A stretch of DNA of 64,000 nucleotides, from positions 1 to 64,000 of the forward strand of contig NZ_CYSP01000005.1 in the NCBI RefSeq assembly GCF_001298735.1, in the 5' to 3' direction. How positions within the stretch are numbered: position 1 is the stretch's first letter; every line of letters starts with the position of its first letter. The notes beneath the pieces are model-generated. The model was not told the DNA's origin and did no database searches. It worked only from the letters and a program-made list of their open reading frames with translations. This document shows, in pieces, positions 1 to 10,316 of this stretch. A program made the position numbers and the translations under genes. This DNA comes from Propionispora sp. 2/2-37 (lineage in GTDB: Bacteria > Bacillota > Negativicutes > Propionisporales > Propionisporaceae).

Positions 1-19
1 AAGGAGGCAAAACAAAACA

Positions 20-1222
20 ATGGCAAAGAAAAAGTTTGAAAGAAATAAACCCCATGTAAACATAGGGACCATCGGTCACGTTGACCATGGCAAGACCTCG
101 CTGACAGCAGCGATTACGCTGACCCTGTCGAAAGCAGGCGGAGCTGAATTCATGGCTTATGACATGATCGACAAAGCACCTGAAGAAAGAGAACGCGGTA
201 TTACGATTAATACGGCCCACGTGGAATATGAAACGGAAAAACGCCATTATGCGCATGTGGACTGCCCGGGACATGCCGACTATGTAAAGAACATGATTAC
301 CGGAGCAGCGCAGATGGACGGAGCTATTCTGGTAGTAAGTGCGGCTGACGGCCCGATGCCGCAAACCCGTGAACACATTCTGCTGTCCCGTCAGGTAGGC
401 GTACCGGCCATGGTAGTATTTTTGAACAAAGCCGACCTGGTAGACGACGCAGAACTGATGGAATTAGTAGAAATGGAAGTGCGTGAACTGTTGTCCAGTT
501 ACGAATTTCCTGGGGACGACATTCCGGTAGTAAGCGGATCGGCAGTAAAAGCATTAGAATGCGGCTGCGCTAAACGTGACTGCCAGTGGTGCGGAAAGAT
601 CATGGAATTGATGGATGCCGTTGACGAATACATTCCGACGCCGGAACGTGCAACTGACAAACCGTTCCTGATGCCGGTCGAAGACGTGTTCACCATTACC
701 GGACGTGGTACGGTGGCAACCGGTCGTGTAGAACGTGGCGAAATTAAAGTCAGTGACACGGTAGAAATCGTGGGGATGACCGACAAAGCAAAATCGACGG
801 TGGTAACCGGGGTAGAAATGTTCCGCAAACTTCTGGATTCGGCAGTAGCCGGTGACAACATCGGGGCGCTGTTAAGAGGTGTGGAAAGAAAAGACATTGA
901 GCGCGGTCAGGTATTGGCCAAACCGGGATCAATTAAACCGCATACCAAATTTAGAGCAGAAGTATATGTACTGTCCAAAGAAGAAGGAGGGCGTCATACC
1001 CCGTTCTTTTCCAACTACCGTCCGCAATTTTACTTCCGTACGACGGACGTAACCGGAGTGATCACGTTGCCGGAGGGTGTAGAAATGGTAATGCCTGGCG
1101 ACAACATTCAGATGGCAATTGAGCTGATTACCCCGATCGCGATGGAAGAAGGACTGCGTTTTGCCATTCGCGAAGGCGGCCGTACGGTTGGCGCCGGTGT
1201 GGTAACCGCTATCGAAGCATAA
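20..1222 (+). CDS. tuf: Elongation factor Tu
   Basis: GTPase that delivers aminoacyl-tRNA to the ribosomal A site. The 400-residue protein is complete: G1 loop GHVDHGKT at residues 19-26, then RGITI, DCPGH and NKAD motifs, followed by the two beta-barrel domains with [13 protein letters not shown]. An AAGGAGG ribosome site at the very start of the window fixes the ATG. A cysteine cluster C181-x-C183-x4-C188-x2-C191 lies in the late G domain; I recall similar clusters in other anaerobic Firmicutes EF-Tu, and its spacing could bind a metal. It precedes rpsJ, so the usual str operon (fusA, rpsG, rpsL) is expected just upstream of the window. Confidence 0.98.
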   Translation: MAKKKFERNKPHVNIGTIGHVDHGKTSLTAAITLTLSKAGGAEFMAYDMIDKAPEERERGITINTAHVEYETEKRHYAHVDCPGHADYVKNMITGAAQMDGAILVVSAADGPMPQTREHILLSRQVGVPAMVVFLNKADLVDDAELMELVEMEVRELLSSYEFPGDDIPVVSGSAVKALECGCAKRDCQWCGKIMELMDAVDEYIPTPERATDKPFLMPVEDVFTITGRGTVATGRVERGEIKVSDTVEIVGMTDKAKSTVVTGVEMFRKLLDSAVAGDNIGALLRGVERKDIERGQVLAKPGSIKPHTKFRAEVYVLSKEEGGRHTPFFSNYRPQFYFRTTDVTGVITLPEGVEMVMPGDNIQMAIELITPIAMEEGLRFAIREGGRTVGAGVVTAIEA

Positions 1223-1230
1223 GACTCATT

Positions 1231-1283
1231 GGCTGTTTAACAGCCTGATATAAGGGCGACCGTTGGGCCGCCCTTATATCAGG
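1231..1283 (+). promoter_or_regulatory. Tandem hairpins between tuf and rpsJ
   Basis: Two abutting inverted repeats follow the tuf stop. The first is a 7-bp stem (GGCTGTT/AACAGCC, 1231-1245). The second is a perfect 15-bp stem, 1244-1258 against 1269-1283, with a 10-nt loop. They share two bases (1244-1245), so they cannot both be fully formed. No U-run follows the larger stem, so it is not a canonical terminator; it may be an attenuator, a processing site or a weak terminator. Smaller hairpins follow at 1322-1338 and 1350-1364 before the rpsJ ribosome site. Confidence 0.6.
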
Positions 1284-1395
1284 AGTAAATATAAGTTCCT
1301 AGGCGATGACGTGGGAGGTTGCCCGCGTAGCTTGCGGGGAAATTTTCACGGAGAATGTCCGTTCATAGAAACCGGGCGATAAGGAGGAAAAAGTA

Positions 1396-1707
1396 ATGGC
1401 TAAACAACAAAAAATCAGAATTCGTCTCAAAGCTTATGATCACAAAGCATTGGATCAGAGTGCGGCTCGAATTGTGGATACAGCGAAAAGAACCGGTGCA
1501 TCCGTTTCCGGTCCCATACCACTTCCAACTGAGAAGAATATTTTTACAATTCTGCGTTCACCTCATGTCAATAAAGATTCCCGTGAGCAGTTTGAAATGC
1601 GCACGCATAAGCGCTTGATTGACATTGTAGAACCGACTTCGAAGACTGTAGACGCATTGATGCGTCTGGACCTTCCGGCTGGTGTGGACATAGAAATTAA
1701 GCTGTAG
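1396..1707 (+). CDS. rpsJ: 30S ribosomal protein S10
   Basis: Small-subunit protein of the 30S head, and NusE in transcription antitermination. The 103 residues are the normal length, with the typical N-terminus [17 protein letters not shown] and the conserved [26 protein letters not shown] region. AAGGAGG is placed 8 nt before the ATG. It is the first gene of the S10 operon, preceded by a 170-nt structured spacer, so a leader-based control is possible. Confidence 0.97.
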   Translation: MAKQQKIRIRLKAYDHKALDQSAARIVDTAKRTGASVSGPIPLPTEKNIFTILRSPHVNKDSREQFEMRTHKRLIDIVEPTSKTVDALMRLDLPAGVDIEIKL

Positions 1708-1722
1708 GAGGAGGTGGCAATA

Positions 1723-2364
1723 ATGGCTAAAGGAATTTTAGGAAAAAAAATAGGTATGACGCAAATTTTCACTCCGGAAGGCAAGGTTGTTCCGGTAACG
1801 GTAGTGGAAGCCGGCCAAAGTGTTGTGCTCCAAAATAAAAGTGTTGAAAACGACGGCTATAATGCAGTGCAGTTGGGGTTTGGCGCTGTTAAAGATAAAA
1901 ATGTCACCAAGCCGATGAAAGGGCATTTTGCCAAAGCTGGTGCCAAAGCAGTTCGGTTTATCCGCGAGATCAGACTTCCTGCTGCTTCTGAATATACTGT
2001 CGGACAATCAATTAATGCGGATATTTTTGCGGAAGGGGAACTGGTTGATGTAACCGGTACATCCAAGGGCAAAGGTTTCGCCGGTGGTATAAAACGTCAT
2101 AATTTTAGACGCGGACCTATGGCTCATGGTTCCAAATCGCATCGTGAACCTGGTTCTATCGGTCCCCGCATGAGCGGTGGCGGCGGTAAAGTATTTAAAG
2201 GCAAAAAACTTCCTGGCCGCATGGGTGCTCAAAAAGTTACAATCCAACGCCTGAGTGTGGTAAGGGTGGATACCGACCGCAATTTGATTCTGATCAAGGG
2301 TGCAATTCCCGGCCCGAAGGGCGGCTATGTAATCATTAGAAATACCGTAAAACCTGTAAAATAA
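1723..2364 (+). CDS. rplC: 50S ribosomal protein L3
   Basis: Large-subunit protein that binds 23S rRNA near the peptidyl-transferase centre and nucleates assembly. The 213 residues begin [16 protein letters not shown]. The central loop [13 protein letters not shown] and the basic GKKLPGRMG segment are intact. An in-frame GTG nine bases upstream (1714) lies inside the GGAGGAGGTGG ribosome site, so ATG 1723 is preferred. It lies 15 nt after rpsJ in the S10 operon. Confidence 0.97.
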   Translation: MAKGILGKKIGMTQIFTPEGKVVPVTVVEAGQSVVLQNKSVENDGYNAVQLGFGAVKDKNVTKPMKGHFAKAGAKAVRFIREIRLPAASEYTVGQSINADIFAEGELVDVTGTSKGKGFAGGIKRHNFRRGPMAHGSKSHREPGSIGPRMSGGGGKVFKGKKLPGRMGAQKVTIQRLSVVRVDTDRNLILIKGAIPGPKGGYVIIRNTVKPVK

Positions 2365-2442
2365 ATTGACAGGTTCGGTGGTTTGCAAGCCAGGTGGTGC
2401 TGCGGATTCCGGGCCTCGAACCACGAAAGGAGGATGTGCTAT

Positions 2443-3069
2443 ATGCCGAAAGTAGCAGTATATAATATTGCCGGTAAACAGACTGGCGAAATGGAATTAA
2501 ATGATAACGTTTTTGGCGTAGACGTAAACGAAGCTGTTTTGCATCAAGCTGTGGTAATGCAACTTGCCAGCCAACGCTTGGGCACAGCTGCTACAAAGAC
2601 GAGAGGAATGGTACGCGGTGGCGGTAGAAAACCGTGGAAGCAAAAAGGTACAGGCCGGGCACGTGCCGGCAGCACCCGCTCCCCTATTTGGGTAGGTGGT
2701 GGTACTACGTTTGGACCGCAGCCTCGTTCCTATGCGTTTAGAATGCCGCGTAAACAACGCCGCTTGGCTATTAAATGTGCGCTTAGTGCAAAAGTTAAAG
2801 CGGAAGAGCTGGTTGTTGTGGAAGCCATTGAGTTTGCACAGCCTAAAACGAAAGATGTCGTGAAGATGCTTAGTGATTTTAATGCGGTTGACAGCAAAGC
2901 TTTAATTATTACCGGCGAATCGTTGGAAAATGTCGAGAAATCGTCGCGCAATATCCGGGGAGTAAAAGCCATTGCTTCCAATGGAGTCAATGTATATGAT
3001 CTTTTGTATCATGACAAAGTGCTCATCACGAAAGATGCCGTGAATCGCATCGAGGAGGTGCTGGCATAA
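2443..3069 (+). CDS. rplD: 50S ribosomal protein L4
   Basis: Primary rRNA-binding protein lining the exit tunnel; in enterobacteria it also represses its own S10 operon. The 208 residues start [16 protein letters not shown], with the tunnel loop [19 protein letters not shown] intact. The reading frame is open 60 nt further upstream, but AAAGGAGG sits just before ATG 2443. The 78-nt gap after rplC is the longest early spacer in the operon and contains an imperfect inverted repeat. The stop codon overlaps the rplW start. Confidence 0.97.
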   Translation: MPKVAVYNIAGKQTGEMELNDNVFGVDVNEAVLHQAVVMQLASQRLGTAATKTRGMVRGGGRKPWKQKGTGRARAGSTRSPIWVGGGTTFGPQPRSYAFRMPRKQRRLAIKCALSAKVKAEELVVVEAIEFAQPKTKDVVKMLSDFNAVDSKALIITGESLENVEKSSRNIRGVKAIASNGVNVYDLLYHDKVLITKDAVNRIEEVLA

Positions 3070-3356
3070 TGGCAAATGCACGCGATATCTTAATCCGGCC
3101 ATACATTACTGAAAAAACGACAGCTTTAATGGCGGATAACAAGTATACTTTTATTGTCCCCTTGCAGGCCAATAAAGTAGAAATCCGCCAGGCAGTTGAA
3201 CAGGTATTTAAAGTAAAGGTAGAAGCGGTAAATACTCTGCGGGTTCTGGGTAAGACCAAACGGATGGGCAGAACCGAAGGTAAACGCCCGGATTTTAAAA
3301 AAGCAGTTGTAAAATTAGCTCCTGGCGAGCGTATTGAGTTCTTTGAAGGTGTATAA
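3069..3356 (+). CDS. rplW: 50S ribosomal protein L23
   Basis: Large-subunit protein at the tunnel exit and docking site for trigger factor and SRP. The 95 residues are of family length, with the conserved [13 protein letters not shown] start and the [15 protein letters not shown] loop. The ATG overlaps the rplD stop by one base (TAATG), which implies translational coupling. The ribosome site GAGGAGGTG lies within the end of rplD. Confidence 0.97.
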   Translation: MANARDILIRPYITEKTTALMADNKYTFIVPLQANKVEIRQAVEQVFKVKVEAVNTLRVLGKTKRMGRTEGKRPDFKKAVVKLAPGERIEFFEGV

Positions 3357-3383
3357 CGAAAACTGTAAAAAGGAGGGGCACAA

Positions 3384-4211
3384 ATGGCAGTAAAAAGCTT
3401 TAAACCCTATGCTCCGGGTAGAAGGTTTATGACGGTGGCCAGCTTTGCTGAAATCACCACTGACAAACCGGAACGTTCACTAGTTGAACGGCTGCAAAAA
3501 CATGCCGGGCGTAATCAGCAAGGTCGTCTTACGGTAAGACACCAAGGCGGCGGCCATAAGCGCCTGTATAGAATAATTGACTTTAAGCGTAATAAAGACG
3601 GCGTTCCTGCAAATGTAGCCACAATTGAGTATGATCCTAACCGCTCAGCTCGTATTGCTCTCTTGCATTATGTCGATGGAGAAAAACGTTACATCCTGGC
3701 TCCGAACGGTTTGAAAGTTGGAGATAAGGTGATGAGCGGTCCGGAAGCCGATATCAAAGTCGGTAACGCATTGCCGCTTAAAAATATTCCTGTTGGTACT
3801 CAGCTTCACAACATTGAAATGAAGATCGGCAAGGGCGGCCAGATGGTTCGTTCGGCCGGTGCATCAGCTCAGCTGATGGCGAAGGAAGGCAATCATGCTC
3901 TTTTACGGCTTCCTTCCGGTGAGTTAAGGAAGGTACATGTAAATTGTAAAGCTACTGTGGGCCAGGTGGGCAACCTGGAACATGAGAATATTACAATCGG
4001 TAAAGCCGGACGTTCTCGCTGGCTTGGTATCCGCCCTGCCAATCGTGGTGTAGCTATGAATCCGATCGACCATCCGCATGGCGGTGGCGAAGGCCGCTCT
4101 CCTGTCGGCCGTAAGCATCCGGTTACTCCTTGGGGTAAACATGCTATGGGAGCTAAAACCCGTAAAAAGAAATCTTCTGATAAATTTATTGTCAAGAGAC
4201 GGACGAAATAG
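3384..4211 (+). CDS. rplB: 50S ribosomal protein L2
   Basis: Large-subunit protein needed for subunit association and peptidyl transfer. The 275-residue product contains [18 protein letters not shown], the OB and SH3-like domains, and the C-terminal motif [14 protein letters not shown] with the functionally essential histidine. The ATG follows AAAGGAGGGGC with good spacing. It is the fifth gene of the S10 operon. Confidence 0.98.
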   Translation: MAVKSFKPYAPGRRFMTVASFAEITTDKPERSLVERLQKHAGRNQQGRLTVRHQGGGHKRLYRIIDFKRNKDGVPANVATIEYDPNRSARIALLHYVDGEKRYILAPNGLKVGDKVMSGPEADIKVGNALPLKNIPVGTQLHNIEMKIGKGGQMVRSAGASAQLMAKEGNHALLRLPSGELRKVHVNCKATVGQVGNLEHENITIGKAGRSRWLGIRPANRGVAMNPIDHPHGGGEGRSPVGRKHPVTPWGKHAMGAKTRKKKSSDKFIVKRRTK

Positions 4212-4233
4212 GTAGAGAAGGGAGGACAATCAG

Positions 4234-4515
4234 GTGTCGAGATCTACAAAAAAAGGACCCTATGTTCATGAAAGCCTGCTGAAAAAAGTAGATGCTTTAA
4301 ATGAGAAAAATGATAAAAAGGTTATCAAAACCTGGTCGCGTAGCTCTACCATTCTTCCTAGCTTTGTCGGACACACCATTGCGATTCATGACGGACGTAA
4401 GCATGTTCCGGTGTTTGTAACCGAAGATATGGTAGGTCACAAATTGGGTGAGTTTGCACCAACGCGTACCTATAAAGGTCATGGTGACAACGAAAGGTCA
4501 ACCTCACTTAAATAA
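4234..4515 (+). CDS. rpsS: 30S ribosomal protein S19
   Basis: Protein of the 30S head that forms a complex with S13 near the A and P sites. The 93 residues have the typical start [18 protein letters not shown] and the conserved [23 protein letters not shown] stretch. Translation starts at GTG 4234, after AAGGGAGG. It lies between rplB and rplV, as in other bacteria. Confidence 0.97.
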   Translation: MSRSTKKGPYVHESLLKKVDALNEKNDKKVIKTWSRSSTILPSFVGHTIAIHDGRKHVPVFVTEDMVGHKLGEFAPTRTYKGHGDNERSTSLK

Positions 4516-4560
4516 AATTACACCCGTTACTTGAAATAGTTGCCGAAAGGGGGCTAACAC

Positions 4561-4893
4561 ATGGAAGTCAAGGCAATTGCCAGACATATTCGCATTGCAC
4601 CGCGTAAAATCCGTATCGTTATGGATTTGATCCGTGGGAAAAATGTTGGTGAAGCATTCGCAATCCTGAAGTTTACTCCGAAAGTCGGAGCGGAAGTTGT
4701 TGAAAAAGTGCTGAAATCAGCTGTTGCCAATGCTGAACACAATAACGACATGAATGCAGATAATCTTTATATTGCTGCTGCATATGTTGACCAAGGTCCT
4801 ACTTTAAAACGTATACACCCAAGGTCACGTGGGCAAGCTTTTAAAATCTTAAAGCGCAGTAGTCATGTAACTGTTGTAGTAAAAGAAAGATAA
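4561..4893 (+). CDS. rplV: 50S ribosomal protein L22
   Basis: Exit-tunnel protein with a long beta hairpin, associated with macrolide resistance when mutated. The 110 residues include [21 protein letters not shown] and the tunnel hairpin [17 protein letters not shown]. The ATG at 4561 is preceded by GAAAGGGGG. A 45-nt spacer separates it from rpsS. Confidence 0.97.
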   Translation: MEVKAIARHIRIAPRKIRIVMDLIRGKNVGEAFAILKFTPKVGAEVVEKVLKSAVANAEHNNDMNADNLYIAAAYVDQGPTLKRIHPRSRGQAFKILKRSSHVTVVVKER

Positions 4894-4915
4894 CCGGCGA
4901 AGGAGGGAAAAATAA

Positions 4916-5584
4916 GTGGGTCAAAAAGTTAATCCACATGGACTTAGAATCGGTGTTATTAAGACCTGGGACGCGAAATGGTATGCCGACAAAGACTATG
5001 CAAAAAACCTGCATGAAGATATTAAAATCCGTGATTTTCTTAAAGAAAAAACCTATACTGCTGGCGTATCCCAGATCCTTATCGAACGTGCGGCCAACCG
5101 TGTGAAAGTTACTATCCATACAGCAAAACCTGGTATGGTTATTGGTCGTGGCGGCGCCGGTATCGAGGAACTAAAAAAAGGTCTTAAAAAATTAACCGAC
5201 AAACAAGTCGATCTCAATATTTCTGAAATTAAACAGCCAGAATTGGACGCTACTCTAGTGGCGGAAAATATTGCGGCGCAATTGGAAAGACGTATTGCTT
5301 TCCGACGGGCAATGAAACAATCGGTAACCCGTACCATGCGTCTTGGCGCAAAAGGTATTAAAGTGATGGTAGGCGGACGTTTGGGCGGTGCAGAAATTGC
5401 ACGCAGCGAAAGCTACCGCGAAGGCAGCATTCCTTTGCACACATTAAGAGCGGATATTGATTATGGTACAGCAGAAGCTCATACTACTTACGGCCGTATC
5501 GGTGTAAAAGTCTGGATCTATAAAGGTGAAATTTTACCGGAAGTAAAAAAGACCGCTGCCGCTGTTGAAGGGAGCGAACAATAA
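4916..5584 (+). CDS. rpsC: 30S ribosomal protein S3
   Basis: Head protein at the mRNA entry channel with helicase-like activity. The 222 residues contain the KH domain ([18 protein letters not shown]) and the C-terminal domain [21 protein letters not shown]. Translation starts at GTG 4916 after GGAGGG. Its TAA overlaps the ATG of rplP by one base, so the two are translationally coupled. Confidence 0.97.
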   Translation: MGQKVNPHGLRIGVIKTWDAKWYADKDYAKNLHEDIKIRDFLKEKTYTAGVSQILIERAANRVKVTIHTAKPGMVIGRGGAGIEELKKGLKKLTDKQVDLNISEIKQPELDATLVAENIAAQLERRIAFRRAMKQSVTRTMRLGAKGIKVMVGGRLGGAEIARSESYREGSIPLHTLRADIDYGTAEAHTTYGRIGVKVWIYKGEILPEVKKTAAAVEGSEQ

Positions 5585-6039
5585 TGCTACTGCCAAAAAG
5601 AGTAAAACATCGTAAGCAATTTCGTGGACGTATGAAAGGCAAAGCGAACCGGGGCAATACTGTTTCCCATGGTGAGTTCGGACTGGCTGCGCTTGAACCG
5701 GCCTGGATTACCAACCGCCAGATCGAAGCAGCCCGTATTGCGATGACCCGTTATATTAAACGTGGCGGTAAAGTTTGGATAAAAATTTTCCCGGATAAAC
5801 CGATTACGGCAAAACCGGCTGAGACCCGTATGGGTAGTGGTAAAGGTTCACCGGAATACTGGGTAGCCGTGGTAAAACCCGGACGCATTATGTTTGAGAT
5901 GGACGGAGTCAGCGAAGAAGTGGCGAAAGAGGCAATGCGTTTAGCAGCACATAAACTTCCTATTAAGACTAAATTTGTAAAACGGGAAGAAGTGGCTAAA
6001 GAGCAGTCAGAAGTGGGTGGTGAAGTAGATGAAGGCTAA
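5584..6039 (+). CDS. rplP: 50S ribosomal protein L16
   Basis: Large-subunit protein that organises the A-site tRNA binding region. The core is canonical ([19 protein letters not shown], then [24 protein letters not shown]). At 151 residues it is slightly longer than the usual 137-145 because of an acidic C-terminal tail rich in Glu and Gly. The end of this tail overlaps the rpmC start by 11 nt. Confidence 0.97.
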   Translation: MLLPKRVKHRKQFRGRMKGKANRGNTVSHGEFGLAALEPAWITNRQIEAARIAMTRYIKRGGKVWIKIFPDKPITAKPAETRMGSGKGSPEYWVAVVKPGRIMFEMDGVSEEVAKEAMRLAAHKLPIKTKFVKREEVAKEQSEVGGEVDEG

Positions 6040-6232
6040 AGATATCCGCGATATGAGTGCGGCTGAACTGGATCAGAAACTAGCCGGCCTTAAAGAAGAG
6101 TTGTTTAACCTGCGGTTCCAACTTGCTACCGGACAGCTGGAAAACCCTATGCGGATAAAAGAGGTCAAGAAGACGATAGCCCGCATCAAAACTGTACAAC
6201 GTGAGCAAGAAATCAAAGCTGAGCAGGCATAA
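6029..6232 (+). CDS. rpmC: 50S ribosomal protein L29
   Basis: Small two-helix protein at the tunnel exit next to L23. The 67 residues carry the conserved [24 protein letters not shown] and [23 protein letters not shown] segments. The ATG lies inside the end of rplP, and a GGTGGTGAAG stretch acts as a weak ribosome site, so expression probably depends on rplP translation. Confidence 0.96.
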   Translation: MKAKDIRDMSAAELDQKLAGLKEELFNLRFQLATGQLENPMRIKEVKKTIARIKTVQREQEIKAEQA

Positions 6233-6276
6233 ACCAGCCTGGGGCATGGAATAAACGGACGTTCTCAAAATAAAGT

Positions 6277-6314
6277 AAAGATTGATTTTGGTCCCAGAGT
6301 ACAAAACAATCTTT
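6277..6314 (+). promoter_or_regulatory. 13-bp hairpin ahead of rpsQ
   Basis: An inverted repeat pairs 6277-6290 with 6302-6314 (AAAGATTG-a-TTTTG against CAAAACAATCTTT), with a single bulged A and an 11-nt loop. It lies in the 111-nt gap between rpmC and rpsQ, much longer than most gaps in the operon. It has no U-run. It could be an mRNA processing or stability element or a protein-binding leader; its function is inferred only from position and pairing. Confidence 0.5.
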
Positions 6315-6343
6315 CAAGCAGGACGGAAGGAGGATGTTAGAAC

Positions 6344-6601
6344 GTGACCGAAAGAAACGAGCGCAAAACCCGTATTGGTAAAGTGGTCAGCGATAAGATG
6401 GAAAAAACGGTTGTCGTGGCTGTCGAACGCTTGGTACCGCATCCGCTATATAAAAAAGCAGTAAAAAAGACGGTTAAATTTAAAGCTCATGATGAAAATA
6501 ATGAAAGTCATATTGGCGATACCGTGGAAATCATGGAAACTCGTCCGTTGTCCAAGGATAAGCGTTGGAGAGTTGTAGAAATTATCGAAAGAGCAAAATA
6601 A
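6344..6601 (+). CDS. rpsQ: 30S ribosomal protein S17
   Basis: OB-fold primary rRNA-binding protein of the 30S body. The 85 residues include [25 protein letters not shown] and the C-terminal [20 protein letters not shown], all typical. Translation starts at GTG 6344 after GGAAGGAGG. It follows an unusually long spacer containing a hairpin. Confidence 0.96.
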   Translation: MTERNERKTRIGKVVSDKMEKTVVVAVERLVPHPLYKKAVKKTVKFKAHDENNESHIGDTVEIMETRPLSKDKRWRVVEIIERAK

Positions 6602-6672
6602 TGTCGATTCGCGGGTGTCCGATGTGCGTTAATTGACCCTCGCACCTCGCATTTTGTGAAGGAGGGATAAAG

Positions 6673-7041
6673 ATGATCCAACAACAGACAATCCTCAATG
6701 TTGCTGATAACACCGGTGCCAAACAAATTATGTGTATCCGGGTTTTAGGCGGTTCTTTCCGCAAATATGCTAATATTGGCGATGTTATCGTGGCAGCAGT
6801 CAAAGATGCATCTCCTGGTGGCGTAGTTAAAAAAGGTGATGTGGTAAAAGCTGTCGTTGTACGATCCCAAAAAGGATTACGTCGTGCCGACGGCTCATAT
6901 ATTCGTTTTGATGAAAATGCAGCAGTGGTAATTAAAGAAGATAAAAGTCCCAGAGGTACGCGTATTTTTGGGCCGGTAGCGAGAGAACTCAGAGAAAAAG
7001 ATTTTATGAAAATTATCTCGTTGGCACCGGAAGTAATCTAA
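6673..7041 (+). CDS. rplN: 50S ribosomal protein L14
   Basis: Large-subunit protein at the 30S interface and RsfS binding site. The 122-residue product begins [17 protein letters not shown] and contains [23 protein letters not shown] and the final [17 protein letters not shown]. All are standard for the family. The ATG follows GAAGGAGGG. It is the first gene after the conventional S10/spc boundary. Confidence 0.97.
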   Translation: MIQQQTILNVADNTGAKQIMCIRVLGGSFRKYANIGDVIVAAVKDASPGGVVKKGDVVKAVVVRSQKGLRRADGSYIRFDENAAVVIKEDKSPRGTRIFGPVARELREKDFMKIISLAPEVI

Positions 7042-7060
7042 CGTTAGGAGGTGTCGGTAA

Positions 7061-7399
7061 GTGGCTGCAACCAATAAACTGCATGTGAAAAAAGGTGACA
7101 CCGTTATTGTGTTATCAGGTAAAGATAAAGGTAAAAAAGGTAAAATTATCGAAGCTTTACCCAAGAAGAGCAAGGTTATTGTAGAAGGCGTAAACACGGT
7201 GAAACGCCATACAAAACCCAGCCAGAAACTGCCGCAGGGCGGTATTTTGGTCAAAGAAGCTCCTCTTAGCTCATCTAAAGTCATGCTGGTATGTTCCGCA
7301 TGTGAAAAACCTACCCGCATTAAGAAGAATGTACTGGCGAGCGGAAAATCGGTACGTGTCTGCAAAAAATGCGGCGAAATCATTGATAAAGAGAAATAA
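7061..7399 (+). CDS. rplX: 50S ribosomal protein L24
   Basis: Assembly initiator that binds the 5' part of 23S rRNA. The 112 residues have an N-terminal KOW motif ([18 protein letters not shown]) and the [12 protein letters not shown] segment. The C-terminal half carries two CxxC pairs (CSAC and CKKC) consistent with a zinc ribbon, as in many Firmicutes L24 proteins. Translation starts at GTG 7061 after TTAGGAGGTG. Confidence 0.97.
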   Translation: MAATNKLHVKKGDTVIVLSGKDKGKKGKIIEALPKKSKVIVEGVNTVKRHTKPSQKLPQGGILVKEAPLSSSKVMLVCSACEKPTRIKKNVLASGKSVRVCKKCGEIIDKEK

Positions 7400-7423
7400 C
7401 ACGCGGAAAGGAGGTAACTGCAC

Positions 7424-7963
7424 ATGGCCAGATTAAAAGAGAAATATACCAATGAAGTAGCGAAAGCTTTGATGGAAAAGTTCGGCTACAAAAATGTTAT
7501 GGAAATCCCCAAAATTGAAAAAGTTGTTCTCAACATGGGTGTCGGCGAAGCGGTGGGAAATCCCAAAGCGTTAGATGCAGCGGTTGGCGACCTGACTACG
7601 ATTGCCGGACAAAAACCGGTTGTAACCCGGGCAAAAAAATCAATCGCTGCCTTTAAGATTCGTGAAGGGATGGCTATCGGAACTAAAGTTACCCTGCGTG
7701 GCGAGCGTATGTATCAATTTTTAGATAAGTTGCTGAATGTTGCGCTGCCCCGTGTACGTGACTTCCGCGGTGTAAGCCCCCGTGCTTTCGACGGACGCGG
7801 AAATTATACACTCGGCGTTAAGGAACAGTTAATTTTCCCTGAAATTGAGTACGATAAAATTGATAAACTTCGCGGTATGGACATTATTATCGTAACAACA
7901 GCGAAAACGGACGAAGAGGCCAGGGAACTGTTAAGGCTAATGGGTATGCCATTCAGCGCGTAA
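7424..7963 (+). CDS. rplE: 50S ribosomal protein L5
   Basis: 5S rRNA-binding protein of the central protuberance. The 179 residues match family length, with [48 protein letters not shown] and the terminal [13 protein letters not shown]. The ATG follows AAAGGAGG. It is located between rplX and rpsN, as expected in the spc operon. Confidence 0.97.
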   Translation: MARLKEKYTNEVAKALMEKFGYKNVMEIPKIEKVVLNMGVGEAVGNPKALDAAVGDLTTIAGQKPVVTRAKKSIAAFKIREGMAIGTKVTLRGERMYQFLDKLLNVALPRVRDFRGVSPRAFDGRGNYTLGVKEQLIFPEIEYDKIDKLRGMDIIIVTTAKTDEEARELLRLMGMPFSA

Positions 7964-7985
7964 TGCGTAATAAGGAGGGAAATTT

Positions 7986-8171
7986 GTGGCTAAAAAGGCA
8001 TTAATTGAAAAATGGAAAGCCGAGCCTAAATTCAAAGTGCGCAAATACAACAGATGCAAAGTTTGCGGTCGTCCACACGGCTATTTGCGGAAATTTGAAA
8101 TGTGCCGTATTTGCTTCAGGGAATTAAGCTACAAAGGTGCTATTCCAGGGGTAACCAAAGCTAGCTGGTAG
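7986..8171 (+). CDS. rpsN: 30S ribosomal protein S14, zinc-binding type
   Basis: Head protein of the small subunit. At 61 residues it is the short zinc (C+) form rather than the ~100-residue C- form. Two CxxC motifs are present, [14 protein letters not shown] and CRIC, followed by [18 protein letters not shown]. Translation starts at GTG 7986 after AAGGAGGG. Confidence 0.97.
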   Translation: MAKKALIEKWKAEPKFKVRKYNRCKVCGRPHGYLRKFEMCRICFRELSYKGAIPGVTKASW

Positions 8172-8201
8172 ACAGGAAGGAATAGGAAGGAGGTTGTATT
8201 A

Positions 8202-8600
8202 ATGGTAATGACCGATCCAATAGCCGATATGCTGACACGTTTACGTAATGCGAATTCGGTTTATCATGATAAAGTAGAAATTCCGGGCTCTAAAATTAAG
8301 CAGGCAGTTGCTGCCATTCTTAAAGACGAAGGTTTCATAAAGGATTACGAACTAATCAGTGATGATAAACAGGGCGTGATCCGGGTGAGCTTAAAATACG
8401 GCCCGAACCGCGAAAAAGTTATCACCGGTATTAAACGTATTTCCAAACCGGGACTTCGGGTTTATGCAAAAAGAGATCAACTGCCGCGCGTATTGGGCGG
8501 CCTTGGTATTGCAATCATTTCGACGTCTAAGGGAATTATGACGGACAAACAAGCGCGCCATAATGGACTGGGCGGCGAAGTACTAGCATATGTTTGGTAA
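8202..8600 (+). CDS. rpsH: 30S ribosomal protein S8
   Basis: Primary 16S rRNA-binding protein and, in E. coli, translational repressor of the spc operon. The 132 residues start [18 protein letters not shown] and end with the conserved [14 protein letters not shown] 8202 is 8 nt after AAGGAGG, while ATG 8208 would be 14 nt away, so the first is preferred. Confidence 0.97.
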   Translation: MVMTDPIADMLTRLRNANSVYHDKVEIPGSKIKQAVAAILKDEGFIKDYELISDDKQGVIRVSLKYGPNREKVITGIKRISKPGLRVYAKRDQLPRVLGGLGIAIISTSKGIMTDKQARHNGLGGEVLAYVW

Positions 8601-8625
8601 TTTTTGAAGTTAGGAGGTGCACAAG

Positions 8626-9174
8626 ATGTCAAGAATTGGGAGAACACCGATTGCTATTCCGGCAGGCGTAACCCTCAAAATAGATGGCAACGTGGTAACG
8701 GTAAAAGGACCTAAAGGCGAACTTACCCGTACTGTTCATAAAGATATGATTTTGGAATTGGAAAAGGACACACTGTTGGTAAAAAGACCATCCGATGAAA
8801 AAGAACACAGATCCCTGCACGGTTTAACCCGTACACTGATCGCAAATATGGTTACCGGTGTAACAACTGGTTTCAGTAAAACCCTGGAAATCGCAGGTGT
8901 TGGTTACAGAGCGGCCAAATCCGGTACAAAACTGGCACTGACCTTAGGCTTTTCGCACCCTTTGGAAGTGGAACCGCCTAAAGGCTTGAGCATTGACGTT
9001 CCTGCTCCAAACAAAATCGTTGTATCGGGAACCGACAAAGAAGCGGTAGGCGCTTTAGCCGCTAAAATCCGTGGTTACAGAGAACCCGAACCGTATAAAG
9101 GCAAGGGCATTAAATATGAAGGTGAAGTGATTCGCCGTAAAGTAGGTAAAGCCGGCGGTAAAGGTAAGAAGTAA
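8626..9174 (+). CDS. rplF: 50S ribosomal protein L6
   Basis: Large-subunit protein near the sarcin-ricin loop, needed for late assembly. The 182 residues begin [15 protein letters not shown] and include the duplicated L6 fold with [13 protein letters not shown] and the terminal [22 protein letters not shown] nine bases upstream lies inside the TTAGGAGGTG site, so ATG 8626 is chosen. Confidence 0.97.
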   Translation: MSRIGRTPIAIPAGVTLKIDGNVVTVKGPKGELTRTVHKDMILELEKDTLLVKRPSDEKEHRSLHGLTRTLIANMVTGVTTGFSKTLEIAGVGYRAAKSGTKLALTLGFSHPLEVEPPKGLSIDVPAPNKIVVSGTDKEAVGALAAKIRGYREPEPYKGKGIKYEGEVIRRKVGKAGGKGKK

Positions 9175-9202
9175 GATTCTTAGATAGAAAGGAGTGAACA
9201 CC

Positions 9203-9571
9203 TTGCTTCGTAGAGAAAACAAAAACGTGTCACGCCAAAAAAGACACCGCAGAGTCCGTAAGAACATACTGGGAACAGCAGAAAGACCTCGCCTGAATGT
9301 CTTTCGGAGTTTGACGCATATCTATGCTCAGATCATTAACGATCAGACAGGAACAACTCTTGTCTCAGCCAGTACGCTGGATAAAGAAGTTAAGGGAAAA
9401 CTGGAATATGGCGGAAATATTGAAGCGGCTAAAGTAGTCGGGGCTGAAATTGCCAAACGGGCTTTGGCGCAAGGAATCAGTAAAGTCGTATTTGACCGTG
9501 GCGGTTATATTTATCACGGCAGAGTAGCTGCTTTGGCAGCGGCAGCACGTGAAGCAGGGCTGGAATTTTAG
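9203..9571 (+). CDS. rplR: 50S ribosomal protein L18
   Basis: 5S rRNA-binding protein of the central protuberance. From TTG 9203 it gives 122 residues starting (M)[21 protein letters not shown], which aligns with family N-termini. An in-frame GTG at 9194 is part of the AAAGGAGTG ribosome site and is unlikely to be used. The C-terminus [26 protein letters not shown] is canonical. TTG is a rare start in this operon. Confidence 0.95.
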   Translation: MLRRENKNVSRQKRHRRVRKNILGTAERPRLNVFRSLTHIYAQIINDQTGTTLVSASTLDKEVKGKLEYGGNIEAAKVVGAEIAKRALAQGISKVVFDRGGYIYHGRVAALAAAAREAGLEF

Positions 9572-9589
9572 GAAGAAGGAGGGACATTA

Positions 9590-10090
9590 ATGGCCAGAAT
9601 TGACTACACAAGTCTTGAGTTGAAAGAAAAAGTTGTATTCATCAATCGGGTAGCCAAAGTGGTTAAAGGCGGTCGACGCTTTTCCTTCAGCGCATTGGTT
9701 GTTGTCGGCGACGAGAACGGTCATGTTGGCGCAGGTCTGGGTAAGGCTTCCGAAGTACCTGAAGCAATCCGAAAGGGCATTGAAGATGCCAAGAAAAATC
9801 TCATAAAAGTTCCATTGGTTGGTACTACGATTCCTCACGAGATAGTGGGAATTTTTGGTGCAGGGAAGGTGCTTTTAAAACCGGCTTCCGAAGGTACCGG
9901 TGTTATTGCCGGCGGTCCTGTACGTGCCGTACTTGAACTGGCAGGCATTCATGACATCCTGACCAAATCGCTGGGTTCAGCTAATGCCAATAATGCTGTT
10001 CGTGCAACATTACAGGGTCTTGAGCAATTGAAACGGGCTGAGAAAGTTGCAGAACTTCGCGGTAAAACCGTTCAAGAACTTTTGGGCTAA
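9590..10090 (+). CDS. rpsE: 30S ribosomal protein S5
   Basis: Decoding-fidelity protein of the small subunit. The 166 residues contain the dsRNA-binding region [18 protein letters not shown], then [20 protein letters not shown] and the C-terminal [16 protein letters not shown]. It is preceded by GAAGGAGGG. The gene lies between rplR and rpmD in the normal spc order. Confidence 0.97.
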   Translation: MARIDYTSLELKEKVVFINRVAKVVKGGRRFSFSALVVVGDENGHVGAGLGKASEVPEAIRKGIEDAKKNLIKVPLVGTTIPHEIVGIFGAGKVLLKPASEGTGVIAGGPVRAVLELAGIHDILTKSLGSANANNAVRATLQGLEQLKRAEKVAELRGKTVQELLG

Positions 10091-10109
10091 GCCTAAAGGA
10101 GGAAACAAA

Positions 10110-10295
10110 GTGGCAAAACTCAAAATTACCCTTACCAGAAGCTTGATTGGCAGACCTGAAGATCAGCGTGCCACAGTAAGAGCTTTGGGCTTAGGTAAAA
10201 CAAATAGCTCGGTAATACAAGAAGATAATGCGGTAATTAATGGTATGATCCGCAAAGTAGAACATCTGCTTACAGTAGAAAAAGTACAAGACTAA
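10110..10295 (+). CDS. rpmD: 50S ribosomal protein L30
   Basis: Small large-subunit protein. From GTG 10110 it is 61 residues ([20 protein letters not shown]), the family size. The same frame is open upstream into rpsE, but AAAGGAGG directly before 10110 fixes the start. It is located between rpsE and rplO. Confidence 0.96.
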   Translation: MAKLKITLTRSLIGRPEDQRATVRALGLGKTNSSVIQEDNAVINGMIRKVEHLLTVEKVQD

Positions 10296-10316
10296 AGTTG
10301 AGAGGAGGCGCTATAA

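Noticed and set aside
324..932. Long minus-strand open frames inside tuf
   Set aside because: They are antisense shadows of a highly conserved gene, without ribosome sites or recognisable products.
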